A stretch of 64,000 bases of DNA from Eubacteriales bacterium (GTDB taxonomy: Bacteria; Bacillota; Clostridia; Lachnospirales; Lachnospiraceae). The stretch spans positions 1-64,000 of the forward strand of contig JAUNDV010000004.1 of assembly GCA_030525875.1 (NCBI GenBank). The letters are read 5' to 3'. Numbering within the stretch: position 1 is the first letter of the stretch; each line of letters opens with the position of its first letter. A program made the position numbers and the translations under genes. Positions 1 to 8,933 of the stretch are shown here, in pieces. A model generated the notes under the pieces. That model had not been told where the DNA came from and ran no database searches. It saw only the letters and a list, made by a program, of their open reading frames with translations.

Positions 1-3
1 AAA

Positions 4-321
4 ATGGCTGATAATGTTGATTTTCAAGATGCTAAGGGATGGTCTTATCTTCATAGAGCTTGTCAAAGCCACTATATAGAAGCAATAAAGCTATTATTGG
101 ATTTAGGTGCAAATCCTAATATAGATGATAAAAGAGGATTTTCTCCTATTATGGAAGCAATAGGAAGTATAAATGAGAATAATAATGCTATTCTTGAAAT
201 AATGCTACAACATGGATTGGATTTGGACAAAATGGAAGGGCATATGACGCTAAAAGAACAGATTGAATCCTTTGAAGATGATGAAATGAATAAAATTATA
301 CAGAAATATTATTACAAGTAG
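4..321 (+). CDS. Ankyrin-repeat protein (possibly 5'-truncated by window edge)
   Basis: Small soluble protein of about 105 residues. Residues 8-40 read as a typical ankyrin repeat (G-W-S-x-L-H-R-A-C near the start and L-L-L-D-L-G-A-N-P-N at its end). A second, more degenerate repeat follows (G-F-S-P-I-M-E-A). Ankyrin repeats bind protein partners, so no enzymatic role is suggested. The frame is open to the window edge, so the ATG at 4 may be internal to a longer gene. Short ankyrin proteins of this kind are often found as antitoxin or immunity proteins in polymorphic-toxin loci. No toxin is visible here because the upstream sequence is missing, so that role is a guess. Confidence 0.6.
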   Translation: MADNVDFQDAKGWSYLHRACQSHYIEAIKLLLDLGANPNIDDKRGFSPIMEAIGSINENNNAILEIMLQHGLDLDKMEGHMTLKEQIESFEDDEMNKIIQKYYYK

Positions 322-464
322 GGTTATATTTTAAAAGAAAATTGACAATTTCCAGCTTATCGAAAAGTTAAGTAACTCAGAACCTATATTTAATTGCCGA
401 TATATTAAATGGAGAAAGCAGTTTTTGATACTGTCAGCTTCCTAAATTAAAGGAGTAAGAAAGA

Positions 465-899
465 ATGTTAGATTTCAATCATCCACCTCGACAAGAGAAA
501 CTTGTATTGTATATGAAACGGGCATTAGTGTTGTTCGTTTCTGTCTGCCTTTATATTGGGCTTTTTCAATTATGTTTTTCTTTTATTTGGAACAGATATG
601 GAATAGACCATGAGATCCTTGCATGGGGGTTTTGCATTGCTGTGATAGGGTACTTTTGGATTGTCGGAGGTCTGTTTTATCATTATCTGGGCTTACAGCG
701 GTGGCAGCTTTGGGTTGCCATGAATATCATAGGTTTTCTCCTTAGCTTTCCGGTCTTTCACCGTTTGGAACCGTGGCAGGAAGAACTGGATATGATTGTG
801 CTGACATTTTGGGTGGTATCCTATCTTATTGTTGCCTGGGGAATAATAGGTGTTGGGTATATTTGTGTGCAATTCATTTCTAATTTTTGGGAAAAATAA
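465..899 (+). CDS. Small integral membrane protein, unknown function
   Basis: Unrecognised 144-residue protein with about four hydrophobic segments (roughly residues 18-42, 50-75, 80-97 and 110-137) and a short charged N-terminus. The ATG is preceded by AAGGAGTAAGAAAGA, a good ribosome site at normal spacing, which supports it as a real gene. It stands alone between the ankyrin gene and rex, with 143 bases upstream and no downstream partner. The antiparallel frame over its 3' half is a shadow. No domain, motif or family name can be assigned by eye. Confidence 0.55.
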   Translation: MLDFNHPPRQEKLVLYMKRALVLFVSVCLYIGLFQLCFSFIWNRYGIDHEILAWGFCIAVIGYFWIVGGLFYHYLGLQRWQLWVAMNIIGFLLSFPVFHRLEPWQEELDMIVLTFWVVSYLIVAWGIIGVGYICVQFISNFWEK

Positions 900-1009
900 T
901 AGAAATATTGACTGAAAAAGTCCATGTTCTGTATGCTTCTGCAGCCAGTACATTATTAACTTTTTTAAGGAAAACTAAAAATATTAAAAAAAATTTGAAT
1001 GTGAAAAAA

Positions 1010-1038
1010 TTGACATTTTCCTTTTGTAAACATATAAT
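1010..1038 (+). promoter_or_regulatory. Promoter P1 upstream of rex
   Basis: TTGACA at 1010-1015 and TATAAT at 1033-1038 with a 17-base spacer match the vegetative sigma-A consensus exactly. It lies about 135 bases upstream of rex. Confidence 0.75.
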
Positions 1039-1089
1039 GTTTAGTAAAGTGCTTTAGGACGTTGATAATGGTGTCTTAGAGTATAGAAC

Positions 1090-1119
1090 TTGACAAATAA
1101 ACTTTGAAACTAGTATACT
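1090..1119 (+). promoter_or_regulatory. Promoter P2 upstream of rex
   Basis: TTGACA at 1090-1095 and TATACT at 1114-1119 with an 18-base spacer. It is a second sigma-A promoter 80 bases downstream of P1, giving a short leader before the rex ATG at 1174. Confidence 0.7.
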
Positions 1120-1142
1120 AATCAAATTGATTGTGTGATGTT

Positions 1143-1160
1143 TTGTTAAAATATGAACGG
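1143..1160 (+). promoter_or_regulatory. Possible weak Rex operator (autoregulation)
   Basis: TTGTTAAAATATGAACGG resembles the clostridial Rex site TTGTTAA-N4-TTAACAA. The left half is intact and the right half has three mismatches. It falls just after promoter P2 and before rex, where autorepression would be expected. The weak right half keeps confidence low. Confidence 0.3.
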
Positions 1161-1173
1161 TGGGTAATGAAGT

Positions 1174-1827
1174 ATGGATGTTAAAGATAGAAAAAAAATA
1201 TCACAGGCGATAATAAAAAGACTTCCAAGATATTACCGTTATCTTGGAGAGCTTTTATCTCAGGATGTAGAGAGGATATCGTCAAATGATTTTTCGAAGC
1301 TCATGGGAGTTACAGCATCCCAGGTAAGACAGGATCTTAATAATTTCGGAGGCTTTGGACAACAGGGCTATGGTTATAATGTAAAGAATCTTTATGAAGA
1401 GATAGGAAAGATCCTTGGACTCGACAGAGTACATAATATAGTAGTTATAGGTGCAGGTAACTTTGGTAAGGCACTTGCCGGATATAAGGATTTTGAGAAG
1501 AGAGGCTTCAAGATTAAGGCTATGTTTGATCAGGATCCTGACAAGATAGGCAAGTCCTATGGTGGAATAAATGTTTATTCTATTAATGAGCTTACAGATT
1601 ATATAAAGGCTAATGATATAGAGATAGCTGCTCTTACAGTTCCAAAGGCAGCAGCCATTCAGCTTGCAGGCATTCTTGCGGATGCAGGTATAAAGGGAAT
1701 ATGGAATTTCGCACATACAGATTTGAAAGTACCTAGACAGATAGTTGTTGAAAATGTCCACCTTTCTGAATCTCTTATGAGACTTAGTTATAATCTTGTA
1801 AATTCTGGTAATAAAATGAAGAAATGA
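1174..1827 (+). CDS. rex: Redox-sensing transcriptional repressor Rex
   Basis: DNA-binding repressor that senses the NADH/NAD+ ratio and normally controls fermentation and respiration genes; NADH binding releases it from DNA. The N-terminal winged-helix domain covers about residues 1-80. The Rossmann fold begins with G-A-G-N-F-G at 93-98. The C-terminal helix used for domain swapping in the dimer is present. At 217 residues it is full length. Its 3' end overlaps acpS by 4 bases (ATGA), so the two are translationally coupled. A near-consensus Rex operator occurs elsewhere in the window at 25464-25481, in front of the decarboxylase operon. Confidence 0.95.
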   Translation: MDVKDRKKISQAIIKRLPRYYRYLGELLSQDVERISSNDFSKLMGVTASQVRQDLNNFGGFGQQGYGYNVKNLYEEIGKILGLDRVHNIVVIGAGNFGKALAGYKDFEKRGFKIKAMFDQDPDKIGKSYGGINVYSINELTDYIKANDIEIAALTVPKAAAIQLAGILADAGIKGIWNFAHTDLKVPRQIVVENVHLSESLMRLSYNLVNSGNKMKK

Positions 1828-2183
1828 TATACGGAGTAGGTACAGATTTAATAGAAACTAAACGCGTGGAAAGTGCTCTCAGGAATGAAGCCTTTTTAAA
1901 ACACGCTTTTACTGAAGATGAACGCCGGCAGGCCGATGGTAAATCCAAGAGGCTTGTCGGTGATTTTGCGGTTAAGGAAGCTGTTGCGAAGGCGCTTAAG
2001 ACGGGCTTTAGAGGATTTGAACTAAAGGACATAGAGGTTTTAAGAGATGATTTAGGCGCACCCTATGTTAAGCTACATGGAAATACAAAAGCACTTGCAG
2101 CTGACATAGGTATAAAGAATATACAGGTTTCTATCGCAGACATAAAAGAATTTGTTACAGCTTATGCAGTTATAGAAATATGA
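1824..2183 (+). CDS. acpS: Holo-[acyl-carrier-protein] synthase
   Basis: Transfers 4'-phosphopantetheine from CoA to a serine of apo-ACP, activating it for fatty acid synthesis. At 119 residues it has normal family length. It shows the two magnesium-binding signatures: G-x-D (Asp8, in I-Y-G-V-G-T-D) and the F-A-V-K-E-A motif with Glu52. The ATG at 1824 overlaps the rex stop. The pairing acpS then alr is a common Firmicute order. Cytoplasmic. Confidence 0.93.
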   Translation: MIYGVGTDLIETKRVESALRNEAFLKHAFTEDERRQADGKSKRLVGDFAVKEAVAKALKTGFRGFELKDIEVLRDDLGAPYVKLHGNTKALAADIGIKNIQVSIADIKEFVTAYAVIEI

Positions 2184-2248
2184 TCAGAAGTAAAAAATGA
2201 TCAAAAACGATCAGAAAAACAATCGGAAAAAAGATCAGATATAAAAGG

Positions 2249-3406
2249 ATGAAATATTTTGGGATGTTTAAGGATTCAGATGTAAAATATCAAAGGGCTG
2301 TTGCAGAAATAGACCTTGGGAGAGCAGTTCACAACATTATTTCAATAAGAAATCATATGAGGAATGGACTTAAGCTATGTGCAATAGTTAAGGCAGATGC
2401 ATATGGACATGGTGCTGTTGAGTATTGCAAGGCAGTAAATGAATATGCAGACTATTTTGCGGTAGCAAGCCTTGGAGAAGGACTTGTACTTAGGGAGGCA
2501 GACATAAATAAGCCGATACTCATTCTTGGGTCTATATTTCCAGAAGAAATAGAAGAAGCTGTTAAAAATGATCTCAGCATGACTATTTTTCAGATAAATA
2601 GGGCAGAGCTGATTTCAAAAAAGGCAGGAGAGCTTGGAAAGACAGCCTCTGTGCATTTTGCTGTTGATACAGGTATGAGCAGGATAGGTCTTCTTCCAGA
2701 TGAGCAGGGAGTAGAGGAAGCAGCTAAGATAGCTTCTCTTCCTAATATAAGTATAGACGGAACATTCACACATTTTGCTACTGCTGATGAGGGAGATATT
2801 TCTGCTGCCAGGGAACAGTATAGAAGGTTTAAATATTTTCTTGATTTTATGGCAGAAAGAAATATTCCAACGGGGCTCAGGCATTGTTCCAATTCAGCCG
2901 GTATAGTTAAAGAGCTTGGAACTGAGCTTGATATGGTAAGAGCTGGAATGATTTTGTATGGATATGCTCCATCATATGAAACAGATTGCGAGCTCCTGGA
3001 TTTGAAGCCTGTAATGAGCCTTAAGAGCAGACTTGCATATATCAAAACTGTTAAACAGTTTACAAAGATAGGCTATGGCGGCTCTTTTACAGCTCCATAT
3101 GATATGAAAATAGGTACAGTTAATCTTGGATATGCAGATGGATATTATAGGAATCTAAGTAACAAGGGTGCTGAAGTCCTGATAAGAGGAAAAAGATGCA
3201 GAATAGTTGGACGAATCTGCATGGACCAGTTTATGGTGGATTTAACAGATATTAAGGATGTATCAGAGGGGGATGTTGTCACGCTGATAGGAAGAGATGG
3301 TGAGGAGGAAATAACTGCTCTCGAGCTTTCCAAGCTGGCGGGACATGTACATTATGAAATTCTTTGCGCAATAAATGGAAGAGTGCCAAGAAAATATATA
3401 TTTTAA
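2249..3406 (+). CDS. alr: Alanine racemase
   Basis: PLP-dependent racemase that makes D-alanine for peptidoglycan. The PLP lysine is Lys48 in V-K-A-D-A-Y-G-H-G. The second catalytic base is Tyr276 in K-I-G-Y-G-G. The conserved M-D-Q of the C-terminal beta domain is at 325-327. The length of 385 residues is normal. The start is uncertain: the AAAAGGA ribosome site touches the ATG at 2249, and an in-frame ATG at 2264 has the site 14 bases upstream. The 65-base gap after acpS carries several GATCA-like repeats. Only 17 bases separate it from the MATE gene, suggesting one transcript. Confidence 0.95.
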   Translation: MKYFGMFKDSDVKYQRAVAEIDLGRAVHNIISIRNHMRNGLKLCAIVKADAYGHGAVEYCKAVNEYADYFAVASLGEGLVLREADINKPILILGSIFPEEIEEAVKNDLSMTIFQINRAELISKKAGELGKTASVHFAVDTGMSRIGLLPDEQGVEEAAKIASLPNISIDGTFTHFATADEGDISAAREQYRRFKYFLDFMAERNIPTGLRHCSNSAGIVKELGTELDMVRAGMILYGYAPSYETDCELLDLKPVMSLKSRLAYIKTVKQFTKIGYGGSFTAPYDMKIGTVNLGYADGYYRNLSNKGAEVLIRGKRCRIVGRICMDQFMVDLTDIKDVSEGDVVTLIGRDGEEEITALELSKLAGHVHYEILCAINGRVPRKYIF

Positions 3407-3423
3407 TGAGGGAAAACTAAAGT

Positions 3424-4806
3424 ATGACAAAAAGCTATACTCAGTCTATAAAGGAAACCTTTAAGGATAGAAAATTTTTGAAAAAAGCAATGCTTATTGC
3501 AGTGCCAATAGCACTTCAGAATATGCTCAATACTATCACCAACCTGGTAGATACCATGATGATAGGAAAGCTGGGAGCTTCTTCTATAGCAGCTGTAGGA
3601 CTTGCAAATAAATACTTCTTTGTATTTTCATTGTTTATATTTGGTATATGCTCAGGAAGTGGTATTTTAGCTGCACAGTTCTGGGGAAGTGGAGATAAGC
3701 GAAATATTAGAAAAGTACTGGGACTTTCATCCATTATAGCTATGATAGGTGCAGGCTTGTTCTTTATACCTGCGTTTTTTAAGCCAGAGTTTGTAATGAG
3801 AATATTTACTACTTCCAAGACTTCTCAGGAAATAGGTGCAGTATATCTCAAGATAGCCTGTCTTTCATATCCGTTTATATGTTTGAGCAACGTTATAGTT
3901 GCTATGCTGAGGGCAGTAAATAAGGTAAAAACACCGGTAGCTACTTCATTTATCGCTATTTTGATAAATATTATTCTTAACTATGTTCTTATATTTGGAC
4001 ATTTTGGGGCGCCTAGACTTGGAGTTGCAGGTGCAGCAATTGCTACACTTTGTGCACGTATAGTTGAGTTAATTCTGCTTTTAATTGCTATACTTGCCAA
4101 GAATTCCATTTTCAGAGCTCCTATTAAGGATTTTGTTGGCTGGAATAAGGCCTTCTTAACAAGCTTTGCTGTAAATGCAACACCAGTTATACTTAATGAG
4201 TTTATGTGGGGACTGGGAACAACCCTGTATTCTGTTGCCTACGGACGTATGGGTGACGATGCAGTTGCTGCTATTACCATAGCAACTACAATACAGGATA
4301 TAGTAATAGTTCTCTGGGCAGGACTTTCAGCTGCAACCGCTGTTATACTTGGTAATTATCTTGGTGCAGGCAAGCTTGAAAAGGCGGAGGATTATTCCCT
4401 TAAATTCTTTACTCTGTCATTTGTTTTAAGCTTATTTGCAATGATATTTATCTATATCATCAGAGGTCCTATAATAGGCGCTTATTCTATAACACCTGAG
4501 GTTGCAGAATCAGTTAAGAAATGTATCATGGTATTTATAATATATACAATACCTAAGATGTATAACTATATTTTGATTGTAGGAGTACTTCGTTCAGGTG
4601 GAGATACAAGAATGTGCCTTTTCCTTGATACAACCGGAGTATGGTTTATAGGAGTTCCGCTTGCGTTCCTCGGAGCACTCGTATGGCATCTTCCTATACA
4701 TCTGGTATATGCGCTTGTACTCTCAGAGGAAATATATAAATTTATTTTGGGTACACGTAGATATAAGCAGAAAAAATGGCTTAAAAATATATCCATGGAA
4801 GTATAA
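3424..4806 (+). CDS. MATE-family efflux transporter
   Basis: Integral membrane antiporter of the MATE family (cation-driven export of drugs or metabolites), 460 residues with about twelve hydrophobic segments in two homologous halves. The N-terminal part (I-A-V-P-I-A-L-Q-N-M-L-N, then V-D-T-M-M-I-G) and the following V-G-L-A-N are family signatures. It sits directly behind alr and ends in a terminator hairpin. The substrate cannot be told from sequence. A second, separate MATE gene is at 54393. Confidence 0.88.
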   Translation: MTKSYTQSIKETFKDRKFLKKAMLIAVPIALQNMLNTITNLVDTMMIGKLGASSIAAVGLANKYFFVFSLFIFGICSGSGILAAQFWGSGDKRNIRKVLGLSSIIAMIGAGLFFIPAFFKPEFVMRIFTTSKTSQEIGAVYLKIACLSYPFICLSNVIVAMLRAVNKVKTPVATSFIAILINIILNYVLIFGHFGAPRLGVAGAAIATLCARIVELILLLIAILAKNSIFRAPIKDFVGWNKAFLTSFAVNATPVILNEFMWGLGTTLYSVAYGRMGDDAVAAITIATTIQDIVIVLWAGLSAATAVILGNYLGAGKLEKAEDYSLKFFTLSFVLSLFAMIFIYIIRGPIIGAYSITPEVAESVKKCIMVFIIYTIPKMYNYILIVGVLRSGGDTRMCLFLDTTGVWFIGVPLAFLGALVWHLPIHLVYALVLSEEIYKFILGTRRYKQKKWLKNISMEV

Positions 4807-4816
4807 ATGCTTAAAC

Positions 4817-4873
4817 AAAGCCTATATCACTTGAAAGAAAATTTATATAGTGTTAAAATGTATAGGCTTTTTA
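4817..4873 (+). terminator. Intrinsic terminator after the rex-acpS-alr-MATE run
   Basis: AAAGCCTATA (4817-4826) pairs with TATAGGCTTT (4861-4870), and TTT follows. Further partial pairing lies inside the long loop. It is placed just after the MATE stop and before the yebC ribosome site. Confidence 0.65.
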
Positions 4874-4918
4874 AATAATTATTATGAATCAGTAAAATAC
4901 AAACAGGAGTGAAAAGAT

Positions 4919-5650
4919 ATGTCAGGACATTCAAAATTTGCCAATATTCGTGCAAAAAAAGAAAAAAATGATGCAGCAAAGGGAAAAATCTATACCATCA
5001 TAGGAAGAGAAATTGCAATTGCGGTAAAAGAAGGTGGACCGGATCCGAACAATAACTTTAAGCTTAAGTTTGTAATTCAGAAGGCAAAGGCAGCTAATAT
5101 GCCTAATGATACAATCGAGAGAGGTATCAAGAAGGCAGCAGGCGGCGGAGATGGTGTTGATTACCAGCAGCTTAGATATGAGGGATATGGAGTTAATGGA
5201 GTAGCTATAATTGTAGATACTCTTACAGATAATAAGAATCGTACAGCAGCCAATGTAAAGTCAGCATTTACAAAGGGACAGGGTACACTTGGAACACCTA
5301 ATTCAGTTTCTTATATGTTCGATAAGAAGGGACAGATTATCATTGACAGAGAAGAGTGTGACAAGGATGCTGATGAACTTATGGAGCTTGCTCTTGAAGC
5401 AGGAGCTGAGGACTTCAAGGAGGAAGAGGACAGCTTTGAAATCATCACAGCAGAGTCTGATTTTGATGCTGTAAGAGAGGCTCTTGATGAGGCTGGAATC
5501 CCTATGCTTCAGGCTGAGGTTGCTATGATTCCACAGACAACTGTATCTGTAACAGATGAGCAGGCTGTTAAGAACTTAAGAAGAACACTTGATCTTTTAG
5601 ATGAGGATGATGATGTTCAGCAGTACTATACAAACTGGGAAGAAGAATAA
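4919..5650 (+). CDS. YebC/PmpR-family DNA-binding / translation-associated protein
   Basis: Member of the widespread YebC/TACO1 family, 243 residues, full length. The start M-S-G-H-S-K-F-A-N-I and the early K-x-x-x-D-A-A-K-G-K-I segment are diagnostic. The family was first described as transcriptional regulators; more recent work ties members to translation of difficult peptides. The C-terminal third is acidic, ending in a run of Asp and Glu. It is monocistronic: a terminator lies on each side. The ATG has an ACAGGAG ribosome site. Confidence 0.92.
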   Translation: MSGHSKFANIRAKKEKNDAAKGKIYTIIGREIAIAVKEGGPDPNNNFKLKFVIQKAKAANMPNDTIERGIKKAAGGGDGVDYQQLRYEGYGVNGVAIIVDTLTDNKNRTAANVKSAFTKGQGTLGTPNSVSYMFDKKGQIIIDREECDKDADELMELALEAGAEDFKEEEDSFEIITAESDFDAVREALDEAGIPMLQAEVAMIPQTTVSVTDEQAVKNLRRTLDLLDEDDDVQQYYTNWEEE

Positions 5651-5668
5651 ATTTTAATATGACATACA

Positions 5669-5715
5669 GCGCTTTAAGCAGGAATGGATGTATTTTTGCT
5701 TAAGGCGCTTTTTTT
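5669..5715 (+). terminator. Intrinsic terminator after yebC
   Basis: GCGCTTTAAGCA (5669-5680) pairs with TGCTTAAGGCGC (5697-5708), followed by seven T residues. Confidence 0.85.
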
Positions 5716-5784
5716 AGATTCAGTACATGGCGACGTACATTTTGTGTTATAATAAGCAAAATATAAAATATGAAGGATGATATT

Positions 5785-8001
5785 ATGCCTGACAATAAAT
5801 TACAAGCGAACAAGTTAACAATAATAGATATAATTACATCGGAGCTTTCTATAAAGAAGTGGCAGACAGAGGCTGTTATAAGGCTTATAGATGATAACAA
5901 TACGATTCCTTTCATTGCAAGATACCGAAAGGAAGCCACAGGAAACCTTAATGATGAGATACTTAGAAAATTTGATGAAAGACTTAAGTATCTTAGGAAT
6001 TTGTGGGATAGAAAGGACTCTGTAATCGAGTCAATTGAAGAACAGGGAAAACTTGATAAAGAGCTTCTTGAAAAAATACAAAATGCATTAACCATGGTTG
6101 AGCTGGAAGATATTTACAGGCCATATAAGCAAAAGAAGAGAACCAGAGCCATGATAGCTGTAGAGAAGGGACTGGTTCCTTTGAGTGAGCTTATATTAAG
6201 CCGTTCCGAAAATGTTGACATATACAAAGAAGCAAAAGCTTTTGTGGATCCTTCAAAAGAAATAACGGATGTAGATACAGCTATAAAATATGCTTCGGAC
6301 ATTATTGCGGAAAAGGTGTCTGATGATGCCTTGATAAGGCAAAAGGTAAGAAATAGAACTATAAAACTTTCAACAGTAAAAAGTGAAGTAAAGAAAAAAA
6401 TTGAAGATGAGTCTAAGGCTTCTGTCTATGAAATGTATTTTGATTTTAGTGAACATTTTCAGAAGATACAGCCACATCAGATTCTGGCACTTAACAGGGG
6501 CGAAAGAGAGAAGATATTAAACGTAAAGATGGATGTGCCTGTTGACGAAATTATTGAGAGTATAGTGAAGGATGTATTAGGCAGACAGAGTAAAAACAAG
6601 GTAGCTGATGAAATAATAAGATCAGCTATTCATGATGCGTATAAGAGACTTATAGCTCCTTCTATTGAAACAGAGCTTCGAAATGAGCTTACAGAAAAGG
6701 CAGAAGCTGGTGCAATAAGCATTTTCATGAAAAATCTGAAGCAGCTTCTGCTTATGCCTCCTATGGAAGGTAAAGTGGTTCTTGGATGGGATCCTGCATT
6801 TAGAACAGGATGTAAGCTAAGTGTTGTAGATCCAATGGGAAATGTGCTGGATACTACAGTTATATATCCTACAGCTCCTCAAAATAAAATAGAAGAAGCC
6901 AGGTCAGTTATAAATAAGCTTGTAAAAAAATATAATGTAGATGTCATTTCACTTGGAAATGGAACTGCATCAAGAGAGTCAGAACAGATAATAGTAGATA
7001 TTATAAAATCTGATGAGATGAAGAAAATAAATCCTAATCTGGCTTATGTAATAGTAAATGAAGCTGGTGCAAGTGTATATTCGGCCAGCAGTCTTGGAAG
7101 TCTGGAATTTCCAAACTATGATGTTGGTTTAAGAAGTAGTATATCAATTGCAAGAAGGCTGCAGGATCCGCTTTCTGAGCTTGTAAAAATAGATCCAAGA
7201 TCCATAGGTGTAGGACAGTACCAGCATGACATAAATCAGAAAAAGCTTACAGAAAGTCTGGAAACGGTTGTAGAGGATTGTGTAAACAGTGTTGGAGTTG
7301 ATCTTAACACTGCTTCAGAGGCACTTCTTTGTCATATTTCGGGAATCAATAAAACGATAGCGGCAAATATTGTTAGCTGGAGAGAGGAAAACGGACGCTT
7401 CAGAAATAGAAAGGAATTGCTTAAGGTTCCAAAGCTTGGACCTAAAGCGTTTGAACAGGCAGCTGGATTTTTAAGAATAAGGGGCGGAGATGAGCCACTG
7501 GATATGACGGGAGTGCATCCTGAATCATATAAGGCATGTAAGGAAATAATTTTAAGATCCGGACTAGATATAAATGATATAAAAAATGGTGGCATAAGAG
7601 GTATAGCAGGCTTGTATAAAGATAAGACTGAAAATGATAAAATATGCGAAGAATTATCGATAGGAAGCCTCACCTTTAAGGATATTTTGGAAGAGCTTGA
7701 GAAGCCTATGAGAGATCCTAGAATGGATATGCCTAAGCCTGTTTTAAGAAGTGATGTGTTAAATATTGAAGACCTGAAGCCAGGTATGGTATTAAAAGCT
7801 ACAATCAGAAATGTAATCGATTTTGGAGCATTTGCAGATATTGGAGTTCATCAGGATGGACTTATACATATTTCTGAGCTTTCAGATAAATTTATCAGGC
7901 ATCCGATGGAGGTTGTTAAGGTTGGAGATATCGTGGATGTAAAGGTATTGGATGTTAATATCCAGAAAAAGAGGATCGCACTTACTATGAAAGGTATATA
8001 A
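5785..8001 (+). CDS. tex: Tex-family RNA-binding protein (S1 domain)
   Basis: Cytoplasmic transcription-accessory protein of the Tex/YqgF-S1 family. The order is normal: N-terminal helical Tex domain, central YqgF/RNase H-like fold (around G-W-D-P-A-F-R-T-G), helix-hairpin-helix repeats (L-N-T-A-S-E-A-L-L and the following V-P-K-L-G-P-K-A-F-E-Q), and a C-terminal S1 domain (F-G-A-F-A-D-I-G-V-H-Q-D-G-L-I-H-I-S). I prefer the ATG at 5785, because AAGGATG lies 6-7 bases before it. The upstream in-frame ATG at 5770 has no ribosome site. The length from 5785 is 738 residues. Confidence 0.93.
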   Translation: MPDNKLQANKLTIIDIITSELSIKKWQTEAVIRLIDDNNTIPFIARYRKEATGNLNDEILRKFDERLKYLRNLWDRKDSVIESIEEQGKLDKELLEKIQNALTMVELEDIYRPYKQKKRTRAMIAVEKGLVPLSELILSRSENVDIYKEAKAFVDPSKEITDVDTAIKYASDIIAEKVSDDALIRQKVRNRTIKLSTVKSEVKKKIEDESKASVYEMYFDFSEHFQKIQPHQILALNRGEREKILNVKMDVPVDEIIESIVKDVLGRQSKNKVADEIIRSAIHDAYKRLIAPSIETELRNELTEKAEAGAISIFMKNLKQLLLMPPMEGKVVLGWDPAFRTGCKLSVVDPMGNVLDTTVIYPTAPQNKIEEARSVINKLVKKYNVDVISLGNGTASRESEQIIVDIIKSDEMKKINPNLAYVIVNEAGASVYSASSLGSLEFPNYDVGLRSSISIARRLQDPLSELVKIDPRSIGVGQYQHDINQKKLTESLETVVEDCVNSVGVDLNTASEALLCHISGINKTIAANIVSWREENGRFRNRKELLKVPKLGPKAFEQAAGFLRIRGGDEPLDMTGVHPESYKACKEIILRSGLDINDIKNGGIRGIAGLYKDKTENDKICEELSIGSLTFKDILEELEKPMRDPRMDMPKPVLRSDVLNIEDLKPGMVLKATIRNVIDFGAFADIGVHQDGLIHISELSDKFIRHPMEVVKVGDIVDVKVLDVNIQKKRIALTMKGI

Positions 8002-8006
8002 GATTT

Positions 8007-8909
8007 ATGGAATTATCATTTAGGGAACAAAAGGACAGGTTTAATGGAGTCCTTCTTGCAATAGTAGCAAATCTTATATATATGGGACTTGCTTTAAGGA
8101 TTAATGCTTTTGTATTAGATACATTTCCAGCGTATTTGAATTTTTTAGAAAATCATCTTATGCTTGTCAATGGTTTTATTACAGTTATAATAAGTACACC
8201 ACTGGTATATATTATTATGAAAATTACACCTGCTGATATAGATATCAGCAAAAGAAAGCTTAGCTTTTCTGAACTCATAAAGCTTTTTATGATGTGCTAT
8301 GCAGCTATGGTCATAGGAAATATTGTAAGCAATATATTTTTAAGTATTATGAACATGGGTGGAAATAATTATGTAAGTGATGCAATAATGAGTTCATCCA
8401 TGTTAGAAACCCTGATATTTGCAGTTATACTTGGTCCTATAGCAGAGGAACTGGTATATAGGAAGCTGGTTATAGACAGGCTTTTGTTTATGGGTGAAAA
8501 GACATCTGTTTTTATGTCAGCTCTTATATTTGCTCTTATGCATGAGAATTTTTATCAGTTCTTTTATGCATTTTTAGTTGGATTTATTTTTGCATCTATA
8601 TATCTTAGAACAGGTGAAATTAAGTATACTATTGTAATGCATGTAATTATCAATTTTATGGGAAGCATAGTTGTCAATTTGGTAACTGGCATGGGTTTGA
8701 TAACTCAGATTATTTATCTTGCAGGTATTTTTATTATTACCCTTGCAGGCATATTTTATCTGTTTAGATTTATTGCCATGTACAGACTCAAGGATAATGC
8801 TGAACTTAAGGCATTTTCATTGCCATGGTTTAAGTTTGTCTTTAGCAGTCCTACATTTATTATATTTTTGATTATTACAGTAGTGAGCTCTTTCCTAAAG
8901 AGTATTTGA
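8007..8909 (+). CDS. CPBP-family intramembrane metalloprotease (CAAX-type)
   Basis: Polytopic membrane protein of 300 residues. The three CPBP/Abi motifs are present: E-E-L-V-Y-R (catalytic Glu-Glu and Arg), F-A-L-M-H-E-N and V-M-H-V-I-I-N, which supply the metal-binding Glu and His residues. In bacteria these proteins are linked to prenyl-protease-like cleavage, bacteriocin self-immunity or membrane-protein scaffolding; which applies here is unknown. It starts 5 bases after tex, and the ribosome site lies inside the tex 3' end, so it is probably cotranscribed with tex. Confidence 0.85.
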   Translation: MELSFREQKDRFNGVLLAIVANLIYMGLALRINAFVLDTFPAYLNFLENHLMLVNGFITVIISTPLVYIIMKITPADIDISKRKLSFSELIKLFMMCYAAMVIGNIVSNIFLSIMNMGGNNYVSDAIMSSSMLETLIFAVILGPIAEELVYRKLVIDRLLFMGEKTSVFMSALIFALMHENFYQFFYAFLVGFIFASIYLRTGEIKYTIVMHVIINFMGSIVVNLVTGMGLITQIIYLAGIFIITLAGIFYLFRFIAMYRLKDNAELKAFSLPWFKFVFSSPTFIIFLIITVVSSFLKSI

Positions 8910-8933
8910 AAATAAAAGGAGGCTGTTTTATAA

